Below are positions 32,739-40,815 of a stretch of 64,000 bases of DNA, piece by piece. A program made the position numbers and the translations under genes. Within the stretch, counting starts at the first letter, position 1. The number at the start of each line of letters is the position of its first letter. A model generated the notes under the pieces. The model had not been told where the DNA came from, did no database searches, and saw only the letters and a program-made list of their open reading frames with translations. Source of the DNA: Treponema sp. OMZ 790. Lineage in GTDB: Bacteria; Spirochaetota; Spirochaetia; Treponematales; Treponemataceae. The stretch spans positions 1,736,001-1,800,000 of the forward strand of contig NZ_CP051201.1 in assembly GCF_024181285.1 (NCBI RefSeq). The letters are read 5' to 3'.

Positions 32739-33983
32739 TTAGCCTGAAAGCAATATACCCCCGCTGTGCGTGTCGGCTAACAGATAGCGGTATATCAAGT
32801 TCTTTTCTACAAGGGGCATAGAGTCCCCTACCACATCACAAAGCGGCTCGCACAATTCTACATCGTAATACTTGCCATTCATATACCCACGCAGCCCGTA
32901 GCTTTCGGAAAGACAGAGAGTAAAGCGGACACAGGCGGCGCGGTTTGCAAGCAAGCGGAATTTATATCCGTGATAAATAAAAGAGCCGTCGGCCTTAGTT
33001 TTCTTTTCTGCCTTAACCGAAAAGAGAAAATGAAAGTCTAGGCTAGGCTGCGGGGCTTTCCAGTGCAATGCGGGGTCTTGAGCCGGTACGGAAAATCGGG
33101 CATTGAAACCGTCAATAAAATCGGCTAGGAATTCATTAGCCGCTTCGATTGTGTTTATTCCTTGAAATCGGAAAATATACGGAAGCCTCCCTTGTAGTGT
33201 TTGCCATAGCCGCTCAATTCTGCCCTTAGCCTGTGGGCTATAAGCGGCTATCAATTCTATATTTAATTCCTTACACATCTTTTGCCATTGGGTGCTGGTT
33301 TTTTCGGCCCCCGCTAATTGCTCCTCCAGAGTCGCACCCCGTGAAACGAAAAAAATAGCCGCCCTATCGGTGTAGATTGCCCTAGGAAGTCCGCCCTTCC
33401 TGGCTAGTATTTGCTTTATAAGTTCATTATAACCTAGAAGACATTCATTTTCACAGAAATATAAAGCGACTATTTCATGCGTTGCGTCGTCAATAGCCCC
33501 GTGAAGCGTTACCTTATGACCGTTTAAAAACCAATCATGCCGTGAAGCGTCCACCTGCACTAGATCGCCTTCGTTCGGGCGTTCGGGGCGGGGCAAGTGT
33601 TTTTTCTTTTCACGCACAGGAATGCGAGCACGGGGAGAGACTATCCCCGCCGAAGAAAGAACGGTGTAAAAAGTCGTATAGCATGGCAAGATGGTATAAT
33701 TAAGATAATCGGCGCAGTCATCCCTAAAAGCCATGAACGGCGTACCTTCAAACTTTTTATAATCGGCTGCAATTTTTTCATAATCATATATTTTATTTTT
33801 CGGCTTACGCCCCGTATTGCCGTGAATAAATGCAGCGTCGCCGAATGCTAAGTATCGTTTTTTTAGCCGCCAAACCGATACGGGCTGTATCCTGCAGAGC
33901 CTTGCACACTCCCGTTCGGTAATTTCACCACGGGCAAACATCGGGATGTAAAGCATTTTCAATTTTTGTAACTCGTAATTCAT
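32739..33983 (-). CDS. DDE transposase, ISNCY/IS1202 (ISTde1)-like
   Basis: A 414-residue DDE transposase. An N-terminal helix-turn-helix (GEITERECARLCRIQPVSVWRLKKRY) leads to FIHGNTGRKPKNK, the mark of the IS1202-type group, which includes ISTde1 of T. denticola. The catalytic core begins DLVQVDASRHDWF (first Asp), continues LHGAIDDATHEIVALYFCENE and YTDRAAIFF (second Asp), and AAYSPQAKGRIERLWQTLQ (the Glu). I start at ATG 33983 (NYELQKLKML). The open frame continues upstream to 34148 but is only the repeat array. It may be an insertion sequence in the prophage or the phage's own recombinase. Terminal inverted repeats are not obvious. Confidence 0.85.
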   Translation of the reverse strand: MNYELQKLKMLYIPMFARGEITERECARLCRIQPVSVWRLKKRYLAFGDAAFIHGNTGRKPKNKIYDYEKIAADYKKFEGTPFMAFRDDCADYLNYTILPCYTTFYTVLSSAGIVSPRARIPVREKKKHLPRPERPNEGDLVQVDASRHDWFLNGHKVTLHGAIDDATHEIVALYFCENECLLGYNELIKQILARKGGLPRAIYTDRAAIFFVSRGATLEEQLAGAEKTSTQWQKMCKELNIELIAAYSPQAKGRIERLWQTLQGRLPYIFRFQGINTIEAANEFLADFIDGFNARFSVPAQDPALHWKAPQPSLDFHFLFSVKAEKKTKADGSFIYHGYKFRLLANRAACVRFTLCLSESYGLRGYMNGKYYDVELCEPLCDVVGDSMPLVEKNLIYRYLLADTHSGGILLSG

Positions 33984-33992
33984 ATTAACCTG

Positions 33993-34290
33993 TTCGGAAC
34001 AAACGATATAAACTTTAGCATAATTTTTCAAATTGGAACAAACGGAAAACACAGCGGAACAGTCAAAACAAATTGGAACAAATAAAATTCGATTGGAACA
34101 AACGAAATCAAATTGGAACAAAAAAATCATTTGTTCCATTTGTTCCAAAGCGAAAAATAAGTAAAAACGGCATTTTTAGGCTCTTTAAGGGCAAGCGGGG
34201 TATTTTTTAAAGTTAAAAATCCCGTCGCCGTAACTCTATATCTGTTATAGACTTTGGAACACTTGTTCCATTTGTTCCAATTTGTCCCAG
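33993..34290. repeat. Array of TTGGAACAAA repeats beside the transposase
   Basis: Up to 12 copies of TTGGAACAAA or its complement TTTGTTCCAA. Direct copies have their GG at about 33996, 34035, 34056, 34075, 34095 and 34115, so the spacing is 19-21 bases (39 across one gap). Inverted copies follow at 34130 and 34139, then a second cluster at 34253-34290. Spacing of two helical turns suggests cooperative protein binding on one face, as for transposase or regulator sites. It lies immediately upstream of the transposase start. Confidence 0.8.
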
Positions 34291-34326
34291 TGTATATGTA
34301 TTTGTATATGTATATGTATTTGTATA
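34291..34326. repeat. Low-complexity tgtata/tgtatt tract
   Basis: Thirty-six bases made of alternating TGTATA and TGTATT hexamers, directly after the repeat array. It is a simple-sequence tract that could change length by slippage. No gene is present. Confidence 0.8.
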
Positions 34327-34335
34327 AATAAAGAG

Positions 34336-34363
34336 AGGGGCAAAAATGCCCCTTGCTTTTTTT
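34336..34363 (+). terminator. Hairpin terminator near prophage right end
   Basis: aggggc pairs with gcccct around a six-base A-rich loop, followed by ttgc and a run of T, so it works on the plus strand. The 34364-34570 stretch beyond it has no gene that I can see. It holds a GCTAAG direct repeat around 34383-34412 and no other recognisable structure. Confidence 0.65.
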
Positions 34364-34571
34364 AAGTGTAAGTTTTAGCAACGCTAAGGATTAACCGCAG
34401 GGATAGCTAAGCTCGCAAGAGAGCAAAGAGGGCGGAGGCGGCAGTCCGTTTTTAAAATGCAAGAACGCAGTAACGGCAAGGATAAGCGGCGCTCTATCTT
34501 TTTTTGGAAAACGGCCTATCGGCAGGCGTGAAAAAAACTTTAATATTTTTTAATTTTTTTTGAAAAAACGC

Positions 34572-34600
34572 TTGACAAAAAAATTCCGTTGCGGTATAGT
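34572..34600 (+). promoter_or_regulatory. Perfect orphan sigma-70 promoter
   Basis: TTGACA, 17 bases, TATAGT on the plus strand, but no gene follows: the next gene (34661-35029) lies on the other strand and ATG codons downstream are closed within three codons. It may drive a short RNA or be a host promoter cut off by prophage insertion. Confidence 0.75.
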
Positions 34601-34660
34601 GTAAGTATACCCAATGGCTACTTAATCACTCCAATAACAACATGCCGTAAAAGAGTGTTT

Positions 34661-35029
34661 TTATCTTAAAATACACCTCTTAGGAGATTGAGGAGGATGT
34701 TTTTTTGAATAAATTGTCTTAAAAAGGTGTTTTAAACTTAAAAAAGGATGCTTAAATAAGAGCCTTGGACCTGAATACCTCATTACCTTTTTTATCCTTT
34801 CACGCATATCCCTTTTATAACAATGCACAGGACAAACATTACAAAAAGGCTTTTTTTCTCCGTTTTTTCGATAAAGACAAGATTCAATCCTTTTAGTCGA
34901 ATATAAAAGAAGCTCATCGAGCTCATCATCATCCATCTCTCTTTCCTTAAAAGACCGGTACATGGCTATCATAACAGCGATGAGCTTTTTTTCTTGTTCT
35001 TGCTTATCCTTTTTCAACACAGCCTGCAT
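34661..35029 (-). CDS. Nitrous oxide-stimulated promoter family protein
   Basis: A 122-residue protein with EKKLIAVMIAMYRSF, a central SCLYRKNGEKKPFCNVCPVHCYKRDMRERIKKVMRYSGPRLLFKHP, and a basic end. The CxxCPxHCYKxxxRExIxxVMRYSGPRMLxxHP pattern marks this small conserved family, named after an N2O-responsive promoter in another organism; the role of the protein is unknown. The usual extra CxxC upstream is partly missing. It is the first housekeeping-type gene to the right of the prophage and overlaps the DUF454 gene upstream by 26 bases. Confidence 0.8.
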   Translation of the reverse strand: MQAVLKKDKQEQEKKLIAVMIAMYRSFKEREMDDDELDELLLYSTKRIESCLYRKNGEKKPFCNVCPVHCYKRDMRERIKKVMRYSGPRLLFKHPFLSLKHLFKTIYSKKHPPQSPKRCILR

Positions 35030-35432
35030 CTGCTTTTATTGCCGATCTTTCATCAGCCGGAATAGTTTTAATTTTAAAGATAAAAACATAGTATTTTGCA
35101 GCAATTACGCAGGCTATTAAAATGCGGGCATGGAGTTTTGCCGAAAAATAAAAGGCAACGGCAAGCATTATTGAAGCAAATGAGAGAATAATAATCTTAT
35201 TTTTTAGAGGCATACCTTTTTTTTCGTAAAAGCTTTGAATATATTTTTTATGAAAAGATGTGCCCATAAACCATATTTTCAGCTTTTCAGATCCCTTTGC
35301 AAAGCAAAAAACTGTCAACAAAAAGAAGGGAGTCGTAGGTAAAAGAGGCATGATAATCCCCAAAATTCCCAGTCCCAGACAAATAAAGCCTATAGTAATC
35401 CAAAAGATATTCATTATCTTCATAATCTTCAC
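35004..35432 (-). CDS. DUF454 membrane protein (YbaN-like)
   Basis: A 142-residue inner-membrane protein. The N-terminal half is a membrane hairpin with GFICLGLGILGIIMPLLPTTPFFLLTVFCFAKGSEKL, the YbaN/DUF454 signature, then a cytoplasmic stretch (HKKYIQSFYEKKGMPLKNK) and a second hairpin (IIILSFASIMLAVAFYF). Function unknown. It overlaps the next gene downstream by 26 bases, so the two form a pair. Three ATGs lie near the start, and any of the first three is possible. Confidence 0.85.
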   Translation of the reverse strand: MKIMKIMNIFWITIGFICLGLGILGIIMPLLPTTPFFLLTVFCFAKGSEKLKIWFMGTSFHKKYIQSFYEKKGMPLKNKIIILSFASIMLAVAFYFSAKLHARILIACVIAAKYYVFIFKIKTIPADERSAIKADAGCVEKG

Positions 35433-35504
35433 CTCTAGTAAGACATACTTTACATTATTTTTTAATTTTTATCAAGTGAGAAGTAAAAAATTGCTCTATA
35501 CCAA

Positions 35505-36245
35505 TTACAAACTATTTTTTACCCTTATCATCTCGTCGAGGCCGGCAACTTCTATGCTGTCTTCAGGCGGATATAGAGCTCCTCCATAGTAGATTGAAGG
35601 GTTTGCTTTTGTTGACGGTTCGGCTCTGCGTGTGAGGGCGGCAAAATGGATCTGATCAACTCCTGTGAGCTTGATAATTTTTGAAGCATTTTTTTCGGTA
35701 ATACCGCCTCCGGGTAAAATTTCGATTCTGCCTCTGGCTCTTTTTACCATTTTGGCAATTAAGTCCGCTCCCTCATAGGCTGTCGGCGCCTGTCCGCTTG
35801 TCAAAACTCTGGTAAAGCCCAAAGAAATAAGCTCATCGAGAGCCTTCAAAGGATCGGGCACAACATCGATAGCTCTATGAAAAACCCTGTCGTTTCCTCC
35901 TGCAATTTTTATAAGAGCTTCACACCTCTTTGAATCGATGGTTCCATCCTTTTTTAAAAAACCGAACACAAGGCCGTCCGCTCCGTTATCTATAAAAAGC
36001 TTTGCATCTTCGATCATGGTTTTGTATTCATATGAAGAATAAAAGAAGCCGGCAGCTCTCGGTCTTACCATAGTTATAACCTTCAAATTTGTTTCCTTTT
36101 TAACCAACTTTAAAGTTCCGAGTGAAGGAGTCAAACCTCCCAAAAAAAGAGAAGAATTAAGTTCAATCCTTGAAGCTCCGGCTTTTTCAGCCAAAACTGC
36201 ATCTTCAAAAGAACCTGCGCAGATTTCTATCGTAATTTTTTTCAT
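35505..36245 (-). CDS. cutC: CutC family protein
   Basis: A 246-residue TIM-barrel protein that matches CutC over its whole length: ITIEICAGSFEDAVLAEKAGASRIELNSSLFLGGLTPS, MVRPRAAGFFYSS, GADGLVFGFL, FHRAIDVVPDPLKALDEL, RVLTSGQ and ILPGGGITEKNASKI. The family was linked to copper homeostasis, but its real activity is unsettled. The usual R-x-G-x-F-x-Y segment is present. A separate gene with no tight neighbour. Confidence 0.92.
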   Translation of the reverse strand: MKKITIEICAGSFEDAVLAEKAGASRIELNSSLFLGGLTPSLGTLKLVKKETNLKVITMVRPRAAGFFYSSYEYKTMIEDAKLFIDNGADGLVFGFLKKDGTIDSKRCEALIKIAGGNDRVFHRAIDVVPDPLKALDELISLGFTRVLTSGQAPTAYEGADLIAKMVKRARGRIEILPGGGITEKNASKIIKLTGVDQIHFAALTRRAEPSTKANPSIYYGGALYPPEDSIEVAGLDEMIRVKNSL

Positions 36246-36384
36246 TTAAGTACCTCTATAAAACTGAACTGTTTATCGAAACCCCATATTAACAGCCCTT
36301 CCCATTCTAAAAAATGAAGGCAAAAAAGTCAACATCAAAGATCAGCTATTGTAAAGAAATAAATAAAAGGTTAAAATAGGAACT

Positions 36385-37605
36385 ATGGATAAGAGTAATA
36401 AAACAATACCTGTTCTTTTAAAAGAATTAAAAGACCTTGAGTTAAAACTGACAGACGTTTACAAACAACTTGGAAACAAACTCCTAAAAGATACGGCCGA
36501 TCCCGTTTCAACAAATAGCGCCGGTTCCCAGGAGAATTTAATCCAATGGCAAAGACTGCATGATGAAAGAAAATTTTGCACAGAAAGCATATTGGACATA
36601 AAAAACAACAATACCCGCCTTTCGGAATTGGACAGTTTTAAAAAGCAAATTAAGGACAGACTTTCAGATACAAAAAAAGAAGCGGAAAAACTAAAAGGAG
36701 ACTTATTGCTCGGGCTTTATAAAGACTTTCTCCCTTATTGCGGAGCTCTTTTTGACCCTCTATCTGCAGAAATACATACCGAAGAAGCAAAAATACAGGA
36801 AACCCAAGAAAAAATAAGTACCCTGAATACAGAAAAACAAGAAGCTAACTTTTTTGTACGGCTGGGCCTTTCAGGTAAAATTTCTTCCTACGAATTAAAA
36901 GTAAAAAATTCCGAAAAGAAGATTAAAAATATCTTAATCAAATCTGCCGTCGAGGTTGAAAATTCCCAAGAAGTAAAAAAACTTTATGACGAAGATAAAC
37001 TTTTACCCGATCTTAAAAAACACTATGAAGAAATTTTAAATTTGAGAAACGACGTAACAGACTCCGAAAGCCGCCTCAAAATGATAGATGAGGAAACGGA
37101 CTTTGTTACCCAAAAATTAGCCGATGTCGGAGCAGGTAAAAACTCCAAAAAACGTATCGACAGCTTTACAAGCAGAATAAAAGAAATCGATGAAAAGATA
37201 GACCGTATTTTAGAATCTACCGGTTTAAAATACACGGAAAATTTCTACTCGGCTGAAGGCGATTCTCTTTTGGGTGAAAATCCTTCTGATGAAAAAATCG
37301 GAAAATATGCCGACTATCTGAAAAAAGCCGGAAACTATCGAAAAGAAATAAGCAAAACAAAATATAATATAGAATTCTGCGAGGTTTTACAAAAGATAAG
37401 AGCCGAAGAAAATAAAATTCAAAATTTAAACCGTACAATAAAAAATTCCGAAAATGCCATTAAGGAAGCCGAAAAGAAAATATCGGATTCCGAATCTGCA
37501 ATTAAAACATCTGAAGTCAAAATTGCCGATTTGGAAGAATATGCATCCGCTCTTAAGGTTAAATTCTCCGGCAAAGAGGATAGCACATTTACGGAGGAAG
37601 AATAA
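36385..37605 (+). CDS. Large coiled-coil protein coupled to topoisomerase B subunit
   Basis: A 406-residue protein that is almost all coiled coil, with heptads along the length and a short interruption (about 105-160, FLPYCGALFDPLSAE). No membrane segment or signal peptide is seen. Its TAA overlaps the ATG of the ParE-like gene (TAATGG), so the two are co-translated. I do not recognise the family. It might organise DNA or bind the topoisomerase. Confidence 0.7.
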   Translation: MDKSNKTIPVLLKELKDLELKLTDVYKQLGNKLLKDTADPVSTNSAGSQENLIQWQRLHDERKFCTESILDIKNNNTRLSELDSFKKQIKDRLSDTKKEAEKLKGDLLLGLYKDFLPYCGALFDPLSAEIHTEEAKIQETQEKISTLNTEKQEANFFVRLGLSGKISSYELKVKNSEKKIKNILIKSAVEVENSQEVKKLYDEDKLLPDLKKHYEEILNLRNDVTDSESRLKMIDEETDFVTQKLADVGAGKNSKKRIDSFTSRIKEIDEKIDRILESTGLKYTENFYSAEGDSLLGENPSDEKIGKYADYLKKAGNYRKEISKTKYNIEFCEVLQKIRAEENKIQNLNRTIKNSENAIKEAEKKISDSESAIKTSEVKIADLEEYASALKVKFSGKEDSTFTEEE

Positions 37606-39422
37606 TGGCTGCAAAAAAAGCTGTATACGATGAGTCCAAAATAAAAACCCTGAGTTCTCTTGAACACATCCGTTTGAGAACGGGTATGTACATAGGCCGA
37701 TTGGGCGACGGTTCCAATCCCGATGACGGTATTTATATTCTCGTAAAAGAAGTTATAGACAACTCGATAGACGAGTTTATAATGGGGAACGGTTCACGCA
37801 TAGATATTCAACAAGACGGAAACAAGATAATAGTCCGCGACTTCGGACGCGGTATTCCTTTAGGAAAATTGGTAGAATGTGTTTCGGTTATAAACACGGG
37901 TGCAAAGTACAACGATGAGGTCTTTCAGTTTTCTGTAGGTCTAAACGGAGTCGGAACAAAGGCCGTAAATGCCCTGTCGGAGCATTTTAGGGTTGTCGCC
38001 GTAAGAGACGGTAAATATGCAGAAGCAATTTTTGAACGAGGAAAACTAGTAAGCGAAAAAAAAGGAAACACCAAGCCCGGCATCAAAAACGGAACTCTTG
38101 TCGAATTCATTCCCGACACAAAAATTTTCGGCGAGTATAAATTTAACTTGGACTTTATCGAAAAGCGGATTTGGAACTATGCCTATCTAAACTCAGGCCT
38201 TACATTGAGTTTTAACGGAAAAATTTTTAAATCCGAAAACGGACTTTTGGACTTACTCGAATCCAATGTCGGTACAAACACCATTTATGAGGTGTGCCGA
38301 TTTAAAGAAAATCAGCTTGAGTTTGCCTTTTCGCACACAAACAATTACGGCGAAACCTATTACTCATTTGTAAACGGCCAATACACTTCCGACGGAGGAA
38401 CTCACCTTTCAGCCTTTAAAGAAGGGCTTCTCAAGGGCATCAACGAGTATTTTAGAAAAAGCTATAAAAGCGAGGACGTAAGAGAGGGAACCTGCGCCGC
38501 CGTTTCGGTAAAGATTCAAGCTCCGGTATTCGAAAGTCAGACAAAGAACAAACTCGGAAACACTGAGGTGCGCTCTTGGATAGTAAACGATACAAAGTCG
38601 GCAGTTGTAGAATGGCTTCAAAAAAATGCGGATTCGGCTGCAAAGCTTGAAAGCAAGATAATCGCAAACGAAAAACTCCGCACCGAGCTCAACACTGTAA
38701 AAAAAGAAGCAAAGGCGGCAGCAAAAAAAATTGCCATAAAAATTCCGAAACTGAAGGACTGCAAATTCCATTTGGGAGACGGAAAATTCGGTGAAGATAC
38801 CATGATCTTTATCACCGAGGGAGATTCTGCAACGGGAGCCATGGTTTCAAGCAGAGATGTTTTAACTCAGGCAATTTTTTCTCTTCGAGGAAAACCCGAA
38901 AACATGTACGGCAAAAAGCGAGCACAGATATACAAAAACGCCGAGCTTTACAATATGATGATGGCTCTCGGCATCGAAAACGACATCGAGGGCTTACGCT
39001 ACTCTAAAATCGTAATCGCAACGGATGCCGACAACGACGGCTTTCACATCCGCAATCTGCTTTTAACCTTCTTTTTAAGCTATTTTGAAGAGTTGGTTAC
39101 ATCGGGCCGCGTACACATTTTGGAGACACCCCTATTCAGAGTGCGCACCAAAAAAGAGACATCTTATTGCTATTCCGAAAAGGAAAGGGACGAGGCTGTA
39201 AGCCGCTTAGGTTCATCTTCCGAAATTACCCGCTTTAAGGGTTTGGGAGAAATAAGCCCCAAGGAGTTCGGACAATTTATAGGAGCCGATATAAAACTCC
39301 TCCCAGTAACCGTTCAAACCCTAAAAAAAGTTCCTTCAATCTTGGAATTCTACATGGGCAAGAACACCCCGGAGCGCCGCAAATTCATCATGAAAAATCT
39401 CTTGGCTGAAATAGATGCTTAA
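37605..39422 (+). CDS. parE: Type IIA topoisomerase B subunit (ParE/GyrB-like)
   Basis: A 605-residue B subunit. GHKL ATPase: LVKEVIDNSIDEF with the Mg-binding Asn, DFGRGIPLG, and GLNGVGTKAVNALS. Transducer domain: the HLSAFKEGLLKGI region. Toprim: ITEGDSATGAMV (about 405) and ATDADNDGFHIRNLL (about 470), the Glu and DxDxDG metal ligands. It ends IMKNLL, as ParE and GyrB do. Length is that of ParE, shorter than E. coli GyrB, without the large insertion. No A subunit (ParC/GyrA) is next to it. It overlaps a coiled-coil gene upstream. Name by best fit. Confidence 0.9.
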   Translation: MAAKKAVYDESKIKTLSSLEHIRLRTGMYIGRLGDGSNPDDGIYILVKEVIDNSIDEFIMGNGSRIDIQQDGNKIIVRDFGRGIPLGKLVECVSVINTGAKYNDEVFQFSVGLNGVGTKAVNALSEHFRVVAVRDGKYAEAIFERGKLVSEKKGNTKPGIKNGTLVEFIPDTKIFGEYKFNLDFIEKRIWNYAYLNSGLTLSFNGKIFKSENGLLDLLESNVGTNTIYEVCRFKENQLEFAFSHTNNYGETYYSFVNGQYTSDGGTHLSAFKEGLLKGINEYFRKSYKSEDVREGTCAAVSVKIQAPVFESQTKNKLGNTEVRSWIVNDTKSAVVEWLQKNADSAAKLESKIIANEKLRTELNTVKKEAKAAAKKIAIKIPKLKDCKFHLGDGKFGEDTMIFITEGDSATGAMVSSRDVLTQAIFSLRGKPENMYGKKRAQIYKNAELYNMMMALGIENDIEGLRYSKIVIATDADNDGFHIRNLLLTFFLSYFEELVTSGRVHILETPLFRVRTKKETSYCYSEKERDEAVSRLGSSSEITRFKGLGEISPKEFGQFIGADIKLLPVTVQTLKKVPSILEFYMGKNTPERRKFIMKNLLAEIDA

Positions 39423-39428
39423 AAAAGC

Positions 39429-39457
39429 TTGACTCTTTACTGTGATTACAATATAAT
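39429..39457 (+). promoter_or_regulatory. Promoter of the mazEF-like pair
   Basis: TTGACT, 17 bases, TATAAT, 27 bases before the antitoxin ATG, with a cluster aaaggaggcaagg in between as ribosome site. Confidence 0.8.
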
Positions 39458-39484
39458 TACATAAAGGAGGCAAGGAGAACTTTT

Positions 39485-39727
39485 ATGATTGTATCGCTTG
39501 TACCTGTAGGAAATTCACGCGGAATAAGATTACCGAAACACGTGCTTGATAAGGTTTCAAGTGCAGATAAGTTTGAAGTAGAGGTTTCGGAAAAAGGAAT
39601 TTTATTAAAACCTGTAAAAGACGAGCCCCGAAAAGGATGGGAAGAAGCCTTTCGTAAGATGCATCAAGATAATGAAGACTTAATGGAGGAGCTCCCTGAA
39701 CCGAGGGATTTTCAATGGGAATGGTAA
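39485..39727 (+). CDS. mazE: MazE-like antitoxin
   Basis: An 80-residue protein. The first 45 residues form an AbrB/MazE-type swapped-hairpin DNA-binding domain: VSLVPVGNSRGIRLPKHVLDK and FEVEVSEKGILLKPV. The acidic C-terminal tail (WEEAFRKMHQDNEDLMEELPEPRDF) would bind and block the toxin. It should also repress its own promoter. It overlaps the toxin gene by 13 bases. Confidence 0.88.
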   Translation: MIVSLVPVGNSRGIRLPKHVLDKVSSADKFEVEVSEKGILLKPVKDEPRKGWEEAFRKMHQDNEDLMEELPEPRDFQWEW

Positions 39728-40044
39728 TTAAGCAATACGAGGTCTATCTTATAAATTTAGATCCCACAATAGGTCATGAAATACAAAAAACAAGGCCTTG
39801 CCTGGTAATCTCTCCCGATGTTATGAACAACAATATTTCAACCGTCATTATCGCCCCTATGACTACAAAGTCTCACGCTTACCCGACAAGGGTCAGTATT
39901 AAATTTGAAGGCAAAAAGGGCTGGATAGTATTGGATCAAATCAGAACTGTGGACAGGGCAAGATTGGTAAAGCACCTGGGAAATATAAAACCTACAGAAA
40001 TCATTGCTGTAAAAAAAATCATCAAAGAAATGCTTGTCGATTAA
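39715..40044 (+). CDS. mazF: MazF/PemK-like mRNA interferase toxin
   Basis: A 109-residue MazF-type endoribonuclease: YEVYLINLDPTIGHEIQKTRPCLVISPDVMN with the catalytic-type Arg in KTRP, VIIAPMTTKSHAYPTRVSI with the Thr-rich strand, then GWIVLDQIRTVDRARLVKHLG. These elements fit MazF well. ATG at 39715 or 39721 (M-G-M) can serve as start. Its activity is held in check by the antitoxin encoded just upstream. Confidence 0.9.
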   Translation: MGMVIKQYEVYLINLDPTIGHEIQKTRPCLVISPDVMNNNISTVIIAPMTTKSHAYPTRVSIKFEGKKGWIVLDQIRTVDRARLVKHLGNIKPTEIIAVKKIIKEMLVD

Positions 40045-40086
40045 TCTAAGGGCCGAGATTCATAAGGCCGCTTTAAAAGAAACCGC

Positions 40087-40782
40087 CTAATAAAGGCTTT
40101 TAACCACCTCGCCGGCGATAAAAAGACCGGCAATTGAGGGCACCCATGCAGCCGAAGCCGGAGGGGTTTGTTTTATGGTACATTCGGTTTTGGAATAAAG
40201 GACCTTCAAGTGCTTAACATTCCTTTTTTTTAGCTCGGTGCGCATTACCTTACAAAGCGGACAAACGCTTGTCTTGTAAATATCTGCAAATTCAAAATCG
40301 GCATTTAGGCGGTTGCCGCAGCCCATTGCCGAAATAATAGGCACCTCATGTTTTTCGGCTTCAACGGCAAGAAAAATTTTAAGAGCAACCGTATCGACGG
40401 CATCAACTATAAAGTCTAAACCATCAAAAAAATTTTCGCCTAAGACAGTATAAAAAGTATCGGGTAAAATAAACGAATTGATTGCTGTTACCTTACATGA
40501 AGGATTTATATCGGCAATGCGTTCTCTTGCAACTTCGGTTTTAGATTTTCCGATGGTAGAATAGAGGGCATAAAGCTGGCGGTTTATATTGCTTTCTTCT
40601 ATCTTGTCGCCGTCAATTAGGATGAGCTCCCCTGCCCCGTTCCGGGCAACCCCGCTTCGGGCAAGGGCCTCGGCAGTATAGCTTCCGACACCGCCCAAAC
40701 CTAAAATTGCAATCCGGGCATTTTCAATCTTCTTTAAATTTGCTGAACCGACAAGAGGCTCAAACCTCGATAAAAAACTCAT
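40087..40782 (-). CDS. tcdA: tRNA threonylcarbamoyladenosine dehydratase (TcdA-like)
   Basis: A 231-residue E1-like enzyme of the ThiF/TcdA type. IAILGLGGVGSYTAEALARSG binds ATP, DKIEESNINRQLYAL holds the arginine finger, then VDAVDTVALKIFL and the Cys-bearing CPLCKV and KTECTIKQTPPASAAWVPS regions. It cyclises t6A37 of ANN-reading tRNAs to ct6A. Length and motifs match TcdA rather than ThiF. It is convergent with mazF and lies next to mraY on the same strand. Confidence 0.85.
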   Translation of the reverse strand: MSFLSRFEPLVGSANLKKIENARIAILGLGGVGSYTAEALARSGVARNGAGELILIDGDKIEESNINRQLYALYSTIGKSKTEVARERIADINPSCKVTAINSFILPDTFYTVLGENFFDGLDFIVDAVDTVALKIFLAVEAEKHEVPIISAMGCGNRLNADFEFADIYKTSVCPLCKVMRTELKKRNVKHLKVLYSKTECTIKQTPPASAAWVPSIAGLFIAGEVVKSLY

Positions 40783-40815
40783 GGCAAAAATTCAATTTCT
40801 AAAAATCTTAAAAGC

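Larger units (their letters stand above)
1..34600. mobile_element. Siphovirus-type prophage, right-hand part
   Basis: A continuous block of phage genes: recombination, replication, head, terminase, lysis, tail and accessory genes. It begins before the window, so its left end, integrase (if any) and repressor are not seen. The right border is inferred near 34.4-34.6 kb, between the transposase/repeat region and the first housekeeping-type gene at 34661. No att duplication can be recognised without the left end. Base composition is visibly richer in G+C than the chromosome to the right. Head genes resemble Firmicutes siphophages (GP20 scaffold, Minor_capsid 1-3, Gp15), while the tail tip is arranged like lambda L-K-I-J. 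Confidence 0.93.

Noticed and set aside
33984..34148. Upstream extension of the transposase frame
   Set aside because: It only translates the repeat array, giving Cys-Ser-Asn repeats. The conserved N-terminus begins at 33983.
33993..34290. CRISPR array
   Set aside because: The repeats are 10 bases, occur in both orientations, have no proper spacers and there are no cas genes.
34127..34381. 84-residue minus-strand frame over the repeat and AT-rich tract
   Set aside because: Its sequence is made of the TTTGTTCCAA repeats and the tgtata tract, and it has no good ribosome site or family.
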